Numbered from the stretch's first letter, positions 27,404-36,118 are shown. The stretch: DNA of 48,539 nucleotides from Neisseriales bacterium (GCA_008017155.1 SSGX01000011.1:1-48539), one strand, 5' to 3'. A program made the numbers and translations. Notes: generated by a model from the letters alone, not told the origin.

Positions 27404-28821
27404 ATTCTACAAATAAACAATCAAAATATTCACAAACATATCAAGATAATACAAGTTTTTTAAATCCTGGTTCTGGAGTAGATTTATCTCCGATTCTAGA
27501 GGACGTTACTTATACTATATCACCCCTCATACATGTACCAATTCCGCTACATAATTGCAGCAATAAAACAACAATAAAGAGCCGTTACAAACAATCAGTT
27601 ATCATAGGGTCAGACTCACTAACTGTAGAGTATATTGGTGATGTATTGCCGACTGGAATATATCCACGTCGGCTATTTTCTTATCTTTGTAAACAAATCA
27701 TTAGAACTAGATCCAAGACTCCTATTATAGCTATACCTAGAAGTAGAGCACAGTTTTATAAAGAAGCTTTAGGAATAAATTATGTACCTAGTAGTAAGGA
27801 TTTAGATGCAATTTCACAACAGTTGAAAGCATTTATTAAATGTCAATTATCCTTATCTTATAGTAACCCAAATGATAAATCTAGAAAGCAACGTGATTCA
27901 ATAAATTTTGTTAATGGTGATCACGCATGGCTTTATGATGATAACCTAAATTGGCAACAACAGATTATTTTAAGCGATGATTTTTTTGACTTAATTAAGC
28001 TAACAGCAGTCCCAATATCTGCTAGAGCTCTTGAAGAGTTCAGTAATTCACTAAAGCTTGATATTCTTAATTATTTGCTATATCAAAATTATAACTTATT
28101 CATTAAAAAAATTAACTATTCATTCCAAATTGAATTACTTTATGAACTATTCGGTAGTGGAATCCCAACCTTAAATGAATTTAGAAGGGTATTTAATAGG
28201 ATTCTTACCGAAATAAAGGAAGTTATCCCACTAGATATAACTGCCACAGACAAATATAGCTATTTATTGATACCTAGTGAAGCTGCGTTATTGAAGCAGC
28301 ACAAGCGAAGAAAAACAAATGAAATCAAAGATCAACTAATAGTTATTAATGAAGATTATAAAGATAAACTTAAGCAAAATTATTCGGAAATTGACGTTGA
28401 AGCAGCCTGTATCTATGTTAGTAAACGTAGCCAGTCAGGAGAGATTCGCCATCCGTATGCTTATCTTCGCGACGTGCTTAAAAATCCGTCATGGTATCAG
28501 CGTGAGCGGGTTAATTTTATAAGCAATATTCATAAACTCCAGTATCAGGAGTATCAAAACTTACCTGAAGAACAACGCAAAATTAACGCGAGATTCTTCA
28601 AGGATCTAATCTCCAAAACACACATCTATTCAGTACCAGTTGAAATACAACCAATGGTTGAGCAGTTAAAGTATCCAGAAAGATTCATTGTTAAAGGAAT
28701 ACCTAACTTTGATTATTGCTGCTATATCGTTTGGGCATATTTACATCGTAAGGTTACCGAGTTTACTTCCATATCGACAGAGAAAAAGCTGGTAAATCTT
28801 CTGCAAGTTATTTGTAAATAA
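27328..28821 (+). CDS. repA: Plasmid RepA-like replication initiator, 5' end damaged
   Basis: The open frame is 497 codons. Residues about 95-300 resemble the plasmid RepA family (RepA_C type): LPTGIYPRRLFSYLCKQIIR, then RSRAQFYKEALGINYV, LNWQQQIILSDDFFDLI, PISARALEEFSNSLKLDILN and LYELFGSGIPTLNEFRRVFN. Such proteins bind iterons to start plasmid replication. A long C-terminal part follows with no domain I can name. There is no ATG or GTG in frame before the homologous part; the only early start is a TTG at 27328 inside the preceding membrane-protein gene, and those first ~30 residues do not look like RepA. The true N-terminus is therefore probably lost. No iterons are seen nearby. Confidence 0.65.
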   Translation: MDDCGRLQSIFNYPYILYYCYYSSLNSTNKQSKYSQTYQDNTSFLNPGSGVDLSPILEDVTYTISPLIHVPIPLHNCSNKTTIKSRYKQSVIIGSDSLTVEYIGDVLPTGIYPRRLFSYLCKQIIRTRSKTPIIAIPRSRAQFYKEALGINYVPSSKDLDAISQQLKAFIKCQLSLSYSNPNDKSRKQRDSINFVNGDHAWLYDDNLNWQQQIILSDDFFDLIKLTAVPISARALEEFSNSLKLDILNYLLYQNYNLFIKKINYSFQIELLYELFGSGIPTLNEFRRVFNRILTEIKEVIPLDITATDKYSYLLIPSEAALLKQHKRRKTNEIKDQLIVINEDYKDKLKQNYSEIDVEAACIYVSKRSQSGEIRHPYAYLRDVLKNPSWYQRERVNFISNIHKLQYQEYQNLPEEQRKINARFFKDLISKTHIYSVPVEIQPMVEQLKYPERFIVKGIPNFDYCCYIVWAYLHRKVTEFTSISTEKKLVNLLQVICK

Positions 28822-28885
28822 GCAAATAAATCAACATTTATGTATATGTTTTAATTAAATAAATTATGTAATAATAGGAGTAAAA

Positions 28886-29578
28886 ATGCGAAGTTTTGAT
28901 CATGAATTAGCATTTGCAGTTTGGTTTTCAAATCGCTATTTTGATGATGAAATAGCGTATGTAAAAACACAGACTCATGAAGTTATATTCGCAACTTCTA
29001 GTGCAAAAGAAATTTTGGGTTTAAAGTCGAAAGTAAGCATGCTGGAGAACAATGCATTTAAGCCTATTAAAAACCAAATTATTCAAATTGAAAATTCTAT
29101 TATTAAGAATATGAAAGATGCAGTTGTAATGGAAAGCTTGGTAATAAACGGATCTATTCAAATATTTTACTGGACTAAGAAACTTATCGCTATTGGTAAT
29201 GAAATTGTCATATTAGTTGAACAGACAGTTACAGGCGAACTTTCTGCAAAAAAACTATTATGTAACCAGTTTAAGCCAGTATCAAGAAATTATTCAAAAC
29301 ATCAAGTCAGATTCAGTATTCAAGAACAGTGCATTATGTACTTATTGGCCAATGAGTTTTCTATAGATGAGATAGCTTCAATATTATTCATTAGTCCAGG
29401 TACAGTTAGAACCCATGTATACGGAAAAATTATCAAGAAACTAAACATGCTTGGTTATGAAATTGATAACAAAGATCAGGCTAGTCACATCATTGAGATA
29501 TTGGGTTATGGGCAAAATATACCCGACAAACTACTAAAGACAATTCAACCTTCTTCATTTATTGTAAAAAATCTATAA
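28886..29578 (+). CDS. PAS-like / LuxR-type HTH regulator of the tra region
   Basis: This 230-residue protein has an N-terminal PAS-like part (EIAYVKTQTHEVIFATSSAK, then EILGLKSK) and a C-terminal LuxR/GerE helix-turn-helix at about residues 145-190 (FSIQEQCIMYLLANEFSIDE, then IASILFISPGTVRTHVYGKI). No receiver domain or membrane helix is seen. TAATAGGAG lies before the ATG. It stands first in the co-directional series leading into the conjugation operon, so it is a plausible local activator of transfer. Its layout is like that of the regulator at 1558-2385, suggesting that this organism uses several such proteins. Confidence 0.75.
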   Translation: MRSFDHELAFAVWFSNRYFDDEIAYVKTQTHEVIFATSSAKEILGLKSKVSMLENNAFKPIKNQIIQIENSIIKNMKDAVVMESLVINGSIQIFYWTKKLIAIGNEIVILVEQTVTGELSAKKLLCNQFKPVSRNYSKHQVRFSIQEQCIMYLLANEFSIDEIASILFISPGTVRTHVYGKIIKKLNMLGYEIDNKDQASHIIEILGYGQNIPDKLLKTIQPSSFIVKNL

Positions 29579-29589
29579 AGGGCAAAGTA

Positions 29590-30159
29590 ATGAATAAATT
29601 TATTATTGTTAGAAATCATGCAGTTCAAGTATCAATTAATTATGAAGATGCTATTGAGCAAATTATTAACGCATTCATTTTAAATAATCTTGGTACCAAA
29701 AATATAAAGTCAATATTAAACCATGTAAATAGCACACTTGAACAAATTGGACGATATCCGAAAGATTTCAACATATTATTTTCTCAAGCATTAGATCTTG
29801 GTCTTGAATTAATAGGTAATTTACAAGCTATGCATATAAACAAGGCAGCTAATCAATTTTCCCTCACGGAAACAAAATTACAAATTCTTTATGATTTATT
29901 GTTTGAGAGCGATTATTTTGTTCGAGTTGGTCCAGACTTTGATCTTTATTATACGGACAGATTTTATAACTGGTTTGATCAAGAGATTATGAGTATTGTT
30001 ATTGGAGGTAAAAATTCAGATGACGAGATATTAATGTCAATGGCTAGAAGCTTTCGTCACAATAATCAAAAACATATTTCAGAGGCGTATGCCTCGATTA
30101 TTAATGAATGTATGAATAGAAATTTTGATGAAAATAATCAGACTGTTATTTTTCATTAG
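29590..30159 (+). CDS. Unknown protein at the head of the tra operon
   Basis: I do not recognise this 189-residue protein. It is predicted to be soluble and mainly helical, with no signal peptide, membrane segment or cysteine motif. It contains FYNWFDQEIMSIVIGGKNSD near residue 135. It begins 12 bases after the LuxR-type regulator and its 3' end overlaps the next gene (lytic transglycosylase) by 32 bases, so it is part of the same transcription unit. A role in regulation or DNA processing of the transfer system is possible but unproven. Confidence 0.7.
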   Translation: MNKFIIVRNHAVQVSINYEDAIEQIINAFILNNLGTKNIKSILNHVNSTLEQIGRYPKDFNILFSQALDLGLELIGNLQAMHINKAANQFSLTETKLQILYDLLFESDYFVRVGPDFDLYYTDRFYNWFDQEIMSIVIGGKNSDDEILMSMARSFRHNNQKHISEAYASIINECMNRNFDENNQTVIFH

Positions 30160-30652
30160 TATGTCAATTTATATTGAAAACTGTCTTGGAATTACTGTAA
30201 CAAATTATAGCGATGATAAACCTAAAAGTAATAACTATTTTACTCTTAATCATCAGTTTACAAAATCAGTAAAGTCCAATGGGGCATGCTGGAATCAAGC
30301 TGAAGCGAGATATGGAGTTCCGGCTAGCTTACTTATTGCAATAGCTAAAGTTGAGAGTAGGTTTAATCCCAGGGCATTAGGTAAGAATGATAACGGTAGC
30401 TATGACATAGGGCTTATGCAGATTAATTCTGGCTGGTTAAAAAAACTTCAGCAATACAATATTTCAGAAAATGATTTATATGACCCATGCACCAATATCA
30501 TGGTTGGAGCATGGATATTGGCAGATAACATAAATAGGCTAGGCTATAACTGGAATGCAGTCGGAGCCTATAATGCAAAAACTATATCAAAAAGGGAAAA
30601 ATATGCAAGGAAAGTCCATAAAGCAATTATTGAGCTTGGTTATAACAACTAG
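30128..30652 (+). CDS. Lytic transglycosylase of the T4SS (VirB1/TrbN-like)
   Basis: This is a 174-residue periplasmic SLT-fold enzyme that would cleave peptidoglycan to let the secretion channel through. A signal peptide is visible (MKIIRLLFFISMSIYIENCL). The catalytic Glu76 lies in IAKVESRFNPRA, followed by YDIGLMQINSGW and VGAYNAK, all typical of VirB1-like transglycosylases. I use the ATG at 30128; a TTG at 30125 and an ATG at 30161 are alternatives. In the gonococcal genetic island the comparable gene is ltgX, also next to the tra genes. Its end overlaps the next gene. Confidence 0.9.
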   Translation: MKIIRLLFFISMSIYIENCLGITVTNYSDDKPKSNNYFTLNHQFTKSVKSNGACWNQAEARYGVPASLLIAIAKVESRFNPRALGKNDNGSYDIGLMQINSGWLKKLQQYNISENDLYDPCTNIMVGAWILADNINRLGYNWNAVGAYNAKTISKREKYARKVHKAIIELGYNN

Positions 30653-31193
30653 TTTTTTATTTGGTTGTGCTTCAGATAACACCTCACCAATTGAAGCCAG
30701 AACATATTTTAACACCGCAATAAATGATTATTCTTATTGTAATGCCGAATCTTGTCCAATGCCAACTCAGTTTACATTGGATGATGAACCTGATGAACCA
30801 GAATCTCCAATTTTTATTACTCCAGTTGAAGTTGAAAAGAGAATTGAAAAGTTTACAGTTAATTTTCCATTTAGTAAGTCATATTTAACTAAAGCAGCTA
30901 TTGAGAAGATTAACAGAGATATTAATAAGTTTCATTTAAGCAAAAGTGAAGCTATCCGAATTATTGGTTATACCGATAATGTTGAAGCTGTGAATCACAA
31001 ATCACACTTTAATAAGCGTCTTGCACATAACAGGGCATCGGCTGTTAAAAATTACCTTGTACATCACTATGGGTTTAAAGCATCTAACATAACAATTGAG
31101 GCGAAACCTTTGTGCTGCTATGTTGCAAGTAATAAAAACAAACTGGGTAGATACGAGAATAGGAGGGCAGAAATAGAAATCATTATCCAGTAA
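30603..31193 (+). CDS. OmpA-family lipoprotein
   Basis: With the ATG at 30603 this is a 196-residue protein. It has a lipoprotein signal (LLSLVITTSFLFGCASD, lipobox Cys at about residue 22) and a C-terminal OmpA-like peptidoglycan-binding domain (RIIGYTDNVEAV, then NKRLAHNRASAVKNYLV and GRYENRRAEIEIII). The frame opens earlier at 30555, but those residues lie inside the transglycosylase gene and would hide the signal peptide. It would sit in the outer membrane and hold on to peptidoglycan. OmpA-like proteins are not part of the classical F set, so this is an accessory member, perhaps stabilising the outer-membrane part of the channel. Confidence 0.88.
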   Translation: MQGKSIKQLLSLVITTSFLFGCASDNTSPIEARTYFNTAINDYSYCNAESCPMPTQFTLDDEPDEPESPIFITPVEVEKRIEKFTVNFPFSKSYLTKAAIEKINRDINKFHLSKSEAIRIIGYTDNVEAVNHKSHFNKRLAHNRASAVKNYLVHHYGFKASNITIEAKPLCCYVASNKNKLGRYENRRAEIEIIIQ

Positions 31194-31225
31194 ATATCTA
31201 TTATGTACTTTTTTGAGGAGTTTTA

Positions 31226-31420
31226 ATGCTAAATGATAATACCGTAATATGGTTTGGCGTTGCCATGCTATCAGTTGTGATGTTTTTTGTAAGCTTTTAT
31301 GAAATCCCACGATTAATCAGAACAAGCTTACCTAAACGAACAAAAGTCTATATAACCATCAGTGTAATGGGTATATGGGGATTTTTAATGTTGTTGGCTT
31401 TAGCGAAAGCCGGTGTTTAA
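31226..31420 (+). CDS. Small two-helix membrane protein
   Basis: This 64-residue protein has two predicted membrane helices (VIWFGVAMLSVVMFFVSFY and ISVMGIWGFLMLLALAKA) joined by a basic loop (PRLIRTSLPKRTK), which by the positive-inside rule should face the cytoplasm. TTGAGGAG precedes the ATG. It lies directly upstream of the pilin gene in the operon. No family is recognised; it could assist pilin insertion, as TraQ and TraX do in F, but it shows no similarity to them that I can see. Confidence 0.7.
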   Translation: MLNDNTVIWFGVAMLSVVMFFVSFYEIPRLIRTSLPKRTKVYITISVMGIWGFLMLLALAKAGV

Positions 31421-31432
31421 AGGTGAATAACT

Positions 31433-31900
31433 ATGAAAAATGTACTTAAAGGAATGAACGTTACTAAACGTCATAGAGCATCATTGTTATTAATGGCAAT
31501 TAGTATTTGTTATTTTGGAGTTAGTTCGGCGAGTCGAGCTAATACGTCTACAACAAATGATGCTGCATTTAAAAATGGCTATAATTGGATGGATTCAGTT
31601 ATCCATGGTGGGTTAGGAACGCTTTTGGCTTCTGCCTGTTTCATTATTGCTCTTATTATTGGCATTGCTAAACAGTCTGCAATGGTAGTAGTAGGTGGAG
31701 TAATTTTTGCATTGTTGATTGCCTTTGGTCCGGACATGGTTACAGGTATTGTTAATTCATCACAAATAATTGATAGTTCAGCTATGGCTGGGTCTTCTAA
31801 TTATATGATTGAATGGGCAATAGTATTGATGTGTGGTCTTTCATTTTGGTTTGCTTCCAAAAATAAGACTAACAATCAATTCATTCAGATGGCAATTTAG
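31433..31900 (+). CDS. traA: Pilin-like protein (TraA/VirB2-type)
   Basis: This 155-residue precursor has a long basic leader with a hydrophobic stretch (ASLLLMAISICYFGVSSASR). A mature part follows containing two long hydrophobic helices (GLGTLLASACFIIALIIGIA and AMVVVGGVIFALLIAFGPDM), the usual TraA/VirB2 hairpin. A third hydrophobic segment near the C-terminus (EWAIVLMCGLSFWF) is unusual for an F pilin. Its place directly upstream of traL is the standard pilin position. The S26 peptidase encoded at 40241 is a candidate processing enzyme. The call rests on size, topology and position. Confidence 0.75.
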   Translation: MKNVLKGMNVTKRHRASLLLMAISICYFGVSSASRANTSTTNDAAFKNGYNWMDSVIHGGLGTLLASACFIIALIIGIAKQSAMVVVGGVIFALLIAFGPDMVTGIVNSSQIIDSSAMAGSSNYMIEWAIVLMCGLSFWFASKNKTNNQFIQMAI

Positions 31901-31908
31901 GCATTACT

Positions 31909-32202
31909 ATGTCAAATAAAAGCTATTACATTCCAAAAAGGCTTGATGATCCTCCAAAAGCCTTATGGTTTGATGCTGACGAGATCATCGTTTTTGCGGT
32001 GATCTTGTTTCCCGGAATCATAATGAAAAAATTTATGTTATTTCTGCTTGTTTTTGTAATTGCACTTTTTGTTACTTATCAATATACAAAGATTAAAGCA
32101 GGAAAACTAAGGGGTTTTTTAATCCATTTTTTCTATTGGAACTTCGGAGCATTAAAACTAAAACGACTACCACCTTCACATATTCGTGAAATTTCAGGAT
32201 AA
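31909..32202 (+). CDS. traL: TraL, T4SS inner-membrane protein
   Basis: This 97-residue protein is an F-type TraL (VirB3-like), needed for pilus assembly at the inner membrane. The N-terminus YYIPKRLDDPPKALWFDADE is the family signature. One or two membrane helices follow (IIVFAVILFPGIIM and FMLFLLVFVIALFVTYQY). Length matches the usual 90-100 residues. It begins 8 bases after the pilin gene and ends 3 bases before traE. Confidence 0.92.
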   Translation: MSNKSYYIPKRLDDPPKALWFDADEIIVFAVILFPGIIMKKFMLFLLVFVIALFVTYQYTKIKAGKLRGFLIHFFYWNFGALKLKRLPPSHIREISG

Positions 32203-32205
32203 ATT

Positions 32206-32799
32206 ATGGAAAAAACAGTCTATAAAAATAAGCTGATAAATGCAGTTAAACGAATAAGGATGAATGATTTAATCTTACTTATCCTTGCGATTTGTTTATT
32301 ACTAGCGTTAACTCTTGCAGTAAAAAACATGGGGAGGGAAAGAACTATTCTTGTTCCTCCTGTCATACATGACCGGTTTTGGGTAGATAGTAATGATGCA
32401 GATCCTAAATATTTACAGGAAATGGCTACATATTTTATCTTTCTTGCAAATAATATAAACCCTGATAACATTGATTATCAGAACTCATTAATTATTAACT
32501 ATGTCAACCCATCACAACAGAGTTATTTAAAAACTCAACTTGCACAACAAGCATCGCGAATTAAGCGAAATCAACTTACAACTATGTTTTCAATTGTTGG
32601 ATTTAAAGTAGATTCTACGGCAAATATAGTAGTAGTTAACGGAATCTTAAAATCAATCATTGGTGATAAAGTGGTATCAACGCTTGAGAAATCATACAGA
32701 ATAAGCTTCCAGATAATTAATGGTCAACTATATATCAATGAGTTTGGTGAAGTATCAAACAATGATCCATTCGGAGAAATAATTAATGATAAACAATAA
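32206..32799 (+). CDS. traE: TraE, T4SS core protein (VirB5-position, F type)
   Basis: This 197-residue protein has an N-terminal membrane anchor (LILLILAICLLLALTLAVK) and a periplasmic domain with the TraE pattern RTILVPPVIHDRFWVDSNDA followed by YLQEMATYFIFL. F TraE is 188 residues. It is required for pilus assembly and is thought to contact TraL and the pilin. The gene overlaps the start of traK by 14 bases. Confidence 0.92.
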   Translation: MEKTVYKNKLINAVKRIRMNDLILLILAICLLLALTLAVKNMGRERTILVPPVIHDRFWVDSNDADPKYLQEMATYFIFLANNINPDNIDYQNSLIINYVNPSQQSYLKTQLAQQASRIKRNQLTTMFSIVGFKVDSTANIVVVNGILKSIIGDKVVSTLEKSYRISFQIINGQLYINEFGEVSNNDPFGEIINDKQ

Positions 32800-33538
32800 A
32801 ACACTAATACTTATTAGCACTATTATGGTCAATGGTAGTGCATTTGCTCTTCAAGAGTTTGATATTGCTAATAACGGCGAAATAACAGCAGTTGTGTCAG
32901 ATTATGACGTTAGTAGAATAACAATAGCAAACTCAAGAATTGATAACGTAACTTTATCGTCAAAACAATTAAAAGTTGATACGGATGATAAAACTGGACA
33001 AATTTATGTAAGACCTGTCAAACCAAATAAATCAACGGTATCCACAATAAAAATAGGAAATCTAAAGGCACAAGCAGTTACAGGCAGTACTGTAAATATG
33101 TTTGTAACCGATGTTGAGGGTAGAACTTATACACTTAGATTAAGACTTCAATCAGTACCAAGTGAAACTATACTGATTAGACCTCTTCGAGGAGCTAGCG
33201 GTTCTGTTGGTGGAAGTACGGATTTTACTAATCAAGTCGTCACAATGATTGAGGATATGTATCTCGACAGAAAAAATGACGATGGGTATGTTGTAAGTGA
33301 AGAAAATACGAAGATTAAGCTATGGAAAGAAGTCAATTTCATGCTTTATAAGACATATACAGACAATCGATTTGTTGGCTCTGTATTTATTCTGCAAAAT
33401 ATTTCAGGTAAGGAAATCAATCTTGCTGAGAATCAATTTTGGAAGCCTAATACAGTTGCAGTTGCCATTGAAAAGCCTGTACTTGCCAATAGAGAGTTAA
33501 CTAAAGTATTTGTTATTGGAGCAAAACAAGATGAGTGA
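32786..33538 (+). CDS. traK: TraK, T4SS outer-membrane core (VirB9-like secretin-like)
   Basis: This 250-residue protein starts with a signal peptide ending at GSAFA-LQ. The domain order fits TraK: an N-terminal beta region (NNGEITAVVSDYDVSRITIA) and a C-terminal VirB9-like domain. In F, TraK forms the outer-membrane core ring with TraB and TraV. GGAG lies eight bases before the ATG at 32786. Its stop overlaps the traB start (ATGA-type overlap at 33531-33538). Confidence 0.9.
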   Translation: MINNKTLILISTIMVNGSAFALQEFDIANNGEITAVVSDYDVSRITIANSRIDNVTLSSKQLKVDTDDKTGQIYVRPVKPNKSTVSTIKIGNLKAQAVTGSTVNMFVTDVEGRTYTLRLRLQSVPSETILIRPLRGASGSVGGSTDFTNQVVTMIEDMYLDRKNDDGYVVSEENTKIKLWKEVNFMLYKTYTDNRFVGSVFILQNISGKEINLAENQFWKPNTVAVAIEKPVLANRELTKVFVIGAKQDE

Positions 33539-34757
33539 ATTTGACTCAGAAAAATCCAAAAAGAAACAGAATCAGATATTAATCGGTTGTGTAGTAGCAA
33601 TTGTATTTTTCTTTATAGTTATCGCATTAAGTACTAAACAGAGAAATCAGAATGAGGCAGAGCCTGTTAAGGGTGCTAATGTAAGTGATATTAATGCAAA
33701 CGTTGCCGATAATGTGTCCGATAAGGAAGTTTGGATACAGCAATCAGCGCAAAGATTTGAAGATGTTCAGAATCAAGTGAATGATCTTAAATCTCAAATG
33801 AATGCTCAGAATAAAGTTGAAAGTGATGCACAAGCATATAATCAACAGCAATTTACAAAAATAATGGCAGCGCTTGAAGATATTAAACGTGCTCCAGCTC
33901 CGGATACTCCTCTAGGAAAAATTATACCTAATGGAAAAGATGGTCCAGGATTACCACAATTATCTGAAGAATCACGCATTAATATTGAAGAAGAACCTGA
34001 AATTATCTCAATTCGAATGAGTACTGAATCAGCAGAGAGTAGTTCTGGTGGCAGTGGCTTACAAAATGCTGGAAATAAACCCAAAAACACACAAACATAT
34101 TTGCCCACTTCATTTATGAAAGCTAAATTGATAACTTCAATCGATGCTCCCTGTGGTGGTACTGCACAGGATAATCCATTTCCAATTTTGTTAAATATTA
34201 CTGATAGTGCACAACTTCCAAATGGAGTAAGAACTAAAACTAAAGGTTGTTTTGTACTTGCAGCTGGTTATGGTGATGTTGCATCAGAAAGAGCATACTT
34301 TCGTACCGAGAAAATCTCTTGTACCATGAAAAATGGAGATGTTATTGATATGAAAATGGAAGGATATATTGCAGGCGAAGATGGTAAAGCTGGGCTTCGA
34401 GGACGACTAGTGTCTAAAGAAGGTCGTCAGGTAGCATTGGCACTATTATCTGGAACTGTAGGAGGTCTTGCAAGTGCATTTGCAAATCAGGCTACAACAT
34501 TGCAGCAAACTTCTGTAGGTACTAACCAATATGTTAATCCAGGACAATCTGTCGGCTTTGCAGCTGCAAATGGAGTATCGGGTGGATTTAATCAATTAGC
34601 TCAGTATTACATTAATCTAGCAGAAAAAACATTCCCAGTAATAGAAATTACTGATCAGCGAAATGTAACGATTATAAATACGCAGGGAATCGACTTTCCA
34701 GTAAATATTAATCAAGACTATCAAAAAAATAAAAGCTTACCAATAAGTGTTAATTAG
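33531..34757 (+). CDS. traB: TraB, T4SS scaffold (VirB10/TrbI-like)
   Basis: This 408-residue protein spans the periplasm. It has an N-terminal inner-membrane helix (ILIGCVVAIVFFFIVIALST), a coiled-coil region (QSAQRFEDVQNQVNDLKSQM) and a proline-containing linker. The C-terminal beta-barrel domain has the family patterns LPTSFMKAKLITSIDAPCGG and AYFRTEKISC. It is shorter than F TraB (475). The frame opens at a TTG at 33510, but the ATG at 33531 overlaps the traK stop and follows GGAG, so it is preferred. With TraK and TraV it makes the core complex. Confidence 0.93.
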   Translation: MSEFDSEKSKKKQNQILIGCVVAIVFFFIVIALSTKQRNQNEAEPVKGANVSDINANVADNVSDKEVWIQQSAQRFEDVQNQVNDLKSQMNAQNKVESDAQAYNQQQFTKIMAALEDIKRAPAPDTPLGKIIPNGKDGPGLPQLSEESRINIEEEPEIISIRMSTESAESSSGGSGLQNAGNKPKNTQTYLPTSFMKAKLITSIDAPCGGTAQDNPFPILLNITDSAQLPNGVRTKTKGCFVLAAGYGDVASERAYFRTEKISCTMKNGDVIDMKMEGYIAGEDGKAGLRGRLVSKEGRQVALALLSGTVGGLASAFANQATTLQQTSVGTNQYVNPGQSVGFAAANGVSGGFNQLAQYYINLAEKTFPVIEITDQRNVTIINTQGIDFPVNINQDYQKNKSLPISVN

Positions 34758-34765
34758 GGATTATC

Positions 34766-35482
34766 ATGAAAAAATTATCAATCTTATTTCTATCATTATT
34801 TGTATCAAGTTCTTTTGCTTCAGTTACACCTCAAATTGAATCACAAATTAAGGCAATGTTACCGAATACTAAGATTACTGAGATCAATGTAGCTCCTTTT
34901 CCTGGGATGTATGAAGTCTTGGCTGGGGATAATGCATTTTATGTCAACCCTCAAAATGAAAGTGAAATTATTGTTGGCCATGTGCTTAATATTAAGACAA
35001 TGCAAGATGAAACTGATTTGAGGATAAGTGCAGAAAAAAACAAACGCTATAAATTCACTCAATTACCTTTATCTAAAGCAATTAAAGTTGGGAATGGTAA
35101 AAAGCAAATAGCAGTATTTGTTGATCCGGATTGTCCGTACTGTCAACAGCTAGAGCTTTATTTGAATAAAAACATCAATAAACTAACTGTATATTATTTC
35201 TTCATTCCATTACCAATGCATCCTATGGCCAAAGAACATATTGAACAGATATTATGTTCCACAAATCCATCAAAAGCTATTGATACTATTATGATTAAGA
35301 AGTTACAAGCAGATACACCTGATAAGGCTTGTATTGAAAAAGCTGATAAGCAGATTGCTGAGTTACAGAAGTTTAGTTCAGAAAATGGAATCAATGCTAC
35401 TCCTTTTATTATAACTGACAGTAATACTGTAATAGGTGGTTTTGACACTAATGCACTTGATAATTACCTGGGAGCCAAATAA
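34766..35482 (+). CDS. dsbC: DsbC-like periplasmic thiol-disulfide isomerase
   Basis: This 238-residue protein has a signal peptide (MKKLSILFLSLFVSSSFA), an N-terminal dimerization region like that of DsbC, and a thioredoxin fold with the redox motif Cys123-Pro-Tyr-Cys126 (VDPDCPYCQQLE). The cis-proline loop is in NGINATPFIITDS. It would correct disulfides in the cysteine-bearing transfer proteins such as TraV, TraH and TraF. Lying between traB and traV, it matches my recollection of the gonococcal genetic island; F itself places its isomerase TrbB elsewhere. It ends one base into traV. Confidence 0.92.
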   Translation: MKKLSILFLSLFVSSSFASVTPQIESQIKAMLPNTKITEINVAPFPGMYEVLAGDNAFYVNPQNESEIIVGHVLNIKTMQDETDLRISAEKNKRYKFTQLPLSKAIKVGNGKKQIAVFVDPDCPYCQQLELYLNKNINKLTVYYFFIPLPMHPMAKEHIEQILCSTNPSKAIDTIMIKKLQADTPDKACIEKADKQIAELQKFSSENGINATPFIITDSNTVIGGFDTNALDNYLGAK

Positions 35483-36114
35483 TGAAAAATCAAATTATAC
35501 TTTTAAGTCTTATTGGATTGTTATCGGGGTGTGCAACCCTTGATAATCCTTGTAATCCTCAAGGGGTAGGAAAATGTGCGAGTGTTACTGATGCTTATAA
35601 TGCATCATTGAAAGATACAGTAATGCCAACAGATTTACCAAATGGACAAACTGTTAGTGGAAGTGCTTCAGAAGAATACCCATACGATCCGGATAGTGCT
35701 AGTAATATTTTGAGGGCATACCGACAGCAAGGGGTTTATTCTCAAGTACCACAGTCTGGTGTTGCTGTAAGAAATCAGCAACAAACAATGCGAATCTGGA
35801 TCTTGCCGTACGAAGATGATGTTGGTCTTTATCATGATCAGCAATATGTATATGCTGTTGTTAAGAAAGCAACCTGGCGTTATAAGAGCACCAGCTTAAT
35901 GGGCTTAAATAAGAGTCCTTATGTAAATACTGCTCCTATTGGACAACCGGCCGCTACAAACTATCAGCCATTTGGTCCAACTAAAGAATCAGATCCGATT
36001 GCTAAAAATCAGGGTTTAATGTCAGGTAATGGTCTTCCTCCATTTTCTACACAATCGGTTTCAAATCGTAATAGCTCAATAATTAACAATACTCCAGTAC
36101 CAACAGGAAATTAG
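35482..36114 (+). CDS. traV: TraV, outer-membrane lipoprotein of the T4SS core
   Basis: This 210-residue protein begins with a lipoprotein signal (IILLSLIGLLSGCATL; acylated Cys at about residue 17). The TraV cysteine pattern follows (NPCNPQGVGKC) and then a low-complexity, proline- and serine-rich region. The central part has MRIWILPYEDDVGLYHDQQY, as in other TraV/VirB7-like proteins. F TraV is 171 residues. It anchors the TraK-TraB core in the outer membrane. It overlaps dsbC by one base. Confidence 0.92.
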   Translation: MKNQIILLSLIGLLSGCATLDNPCNPQGVGKCASVTDAYNASLKDTVMPTDLPNGQTVSGSASEEYPYDPDSASNILRAYRQQGVYSQVPQSGVAVRNQQQTMRIWILPYEDDVGLYHDQQYVYAVVKKATWRYKSTSLMGLNKSPYVNTAPIGQPAATNYQPFGPTKESDPIAKNQGLMSGNGLPPFSTQSVSNRNSSIINNTPVPTGN

Positions 36115-36118
36115 TATT

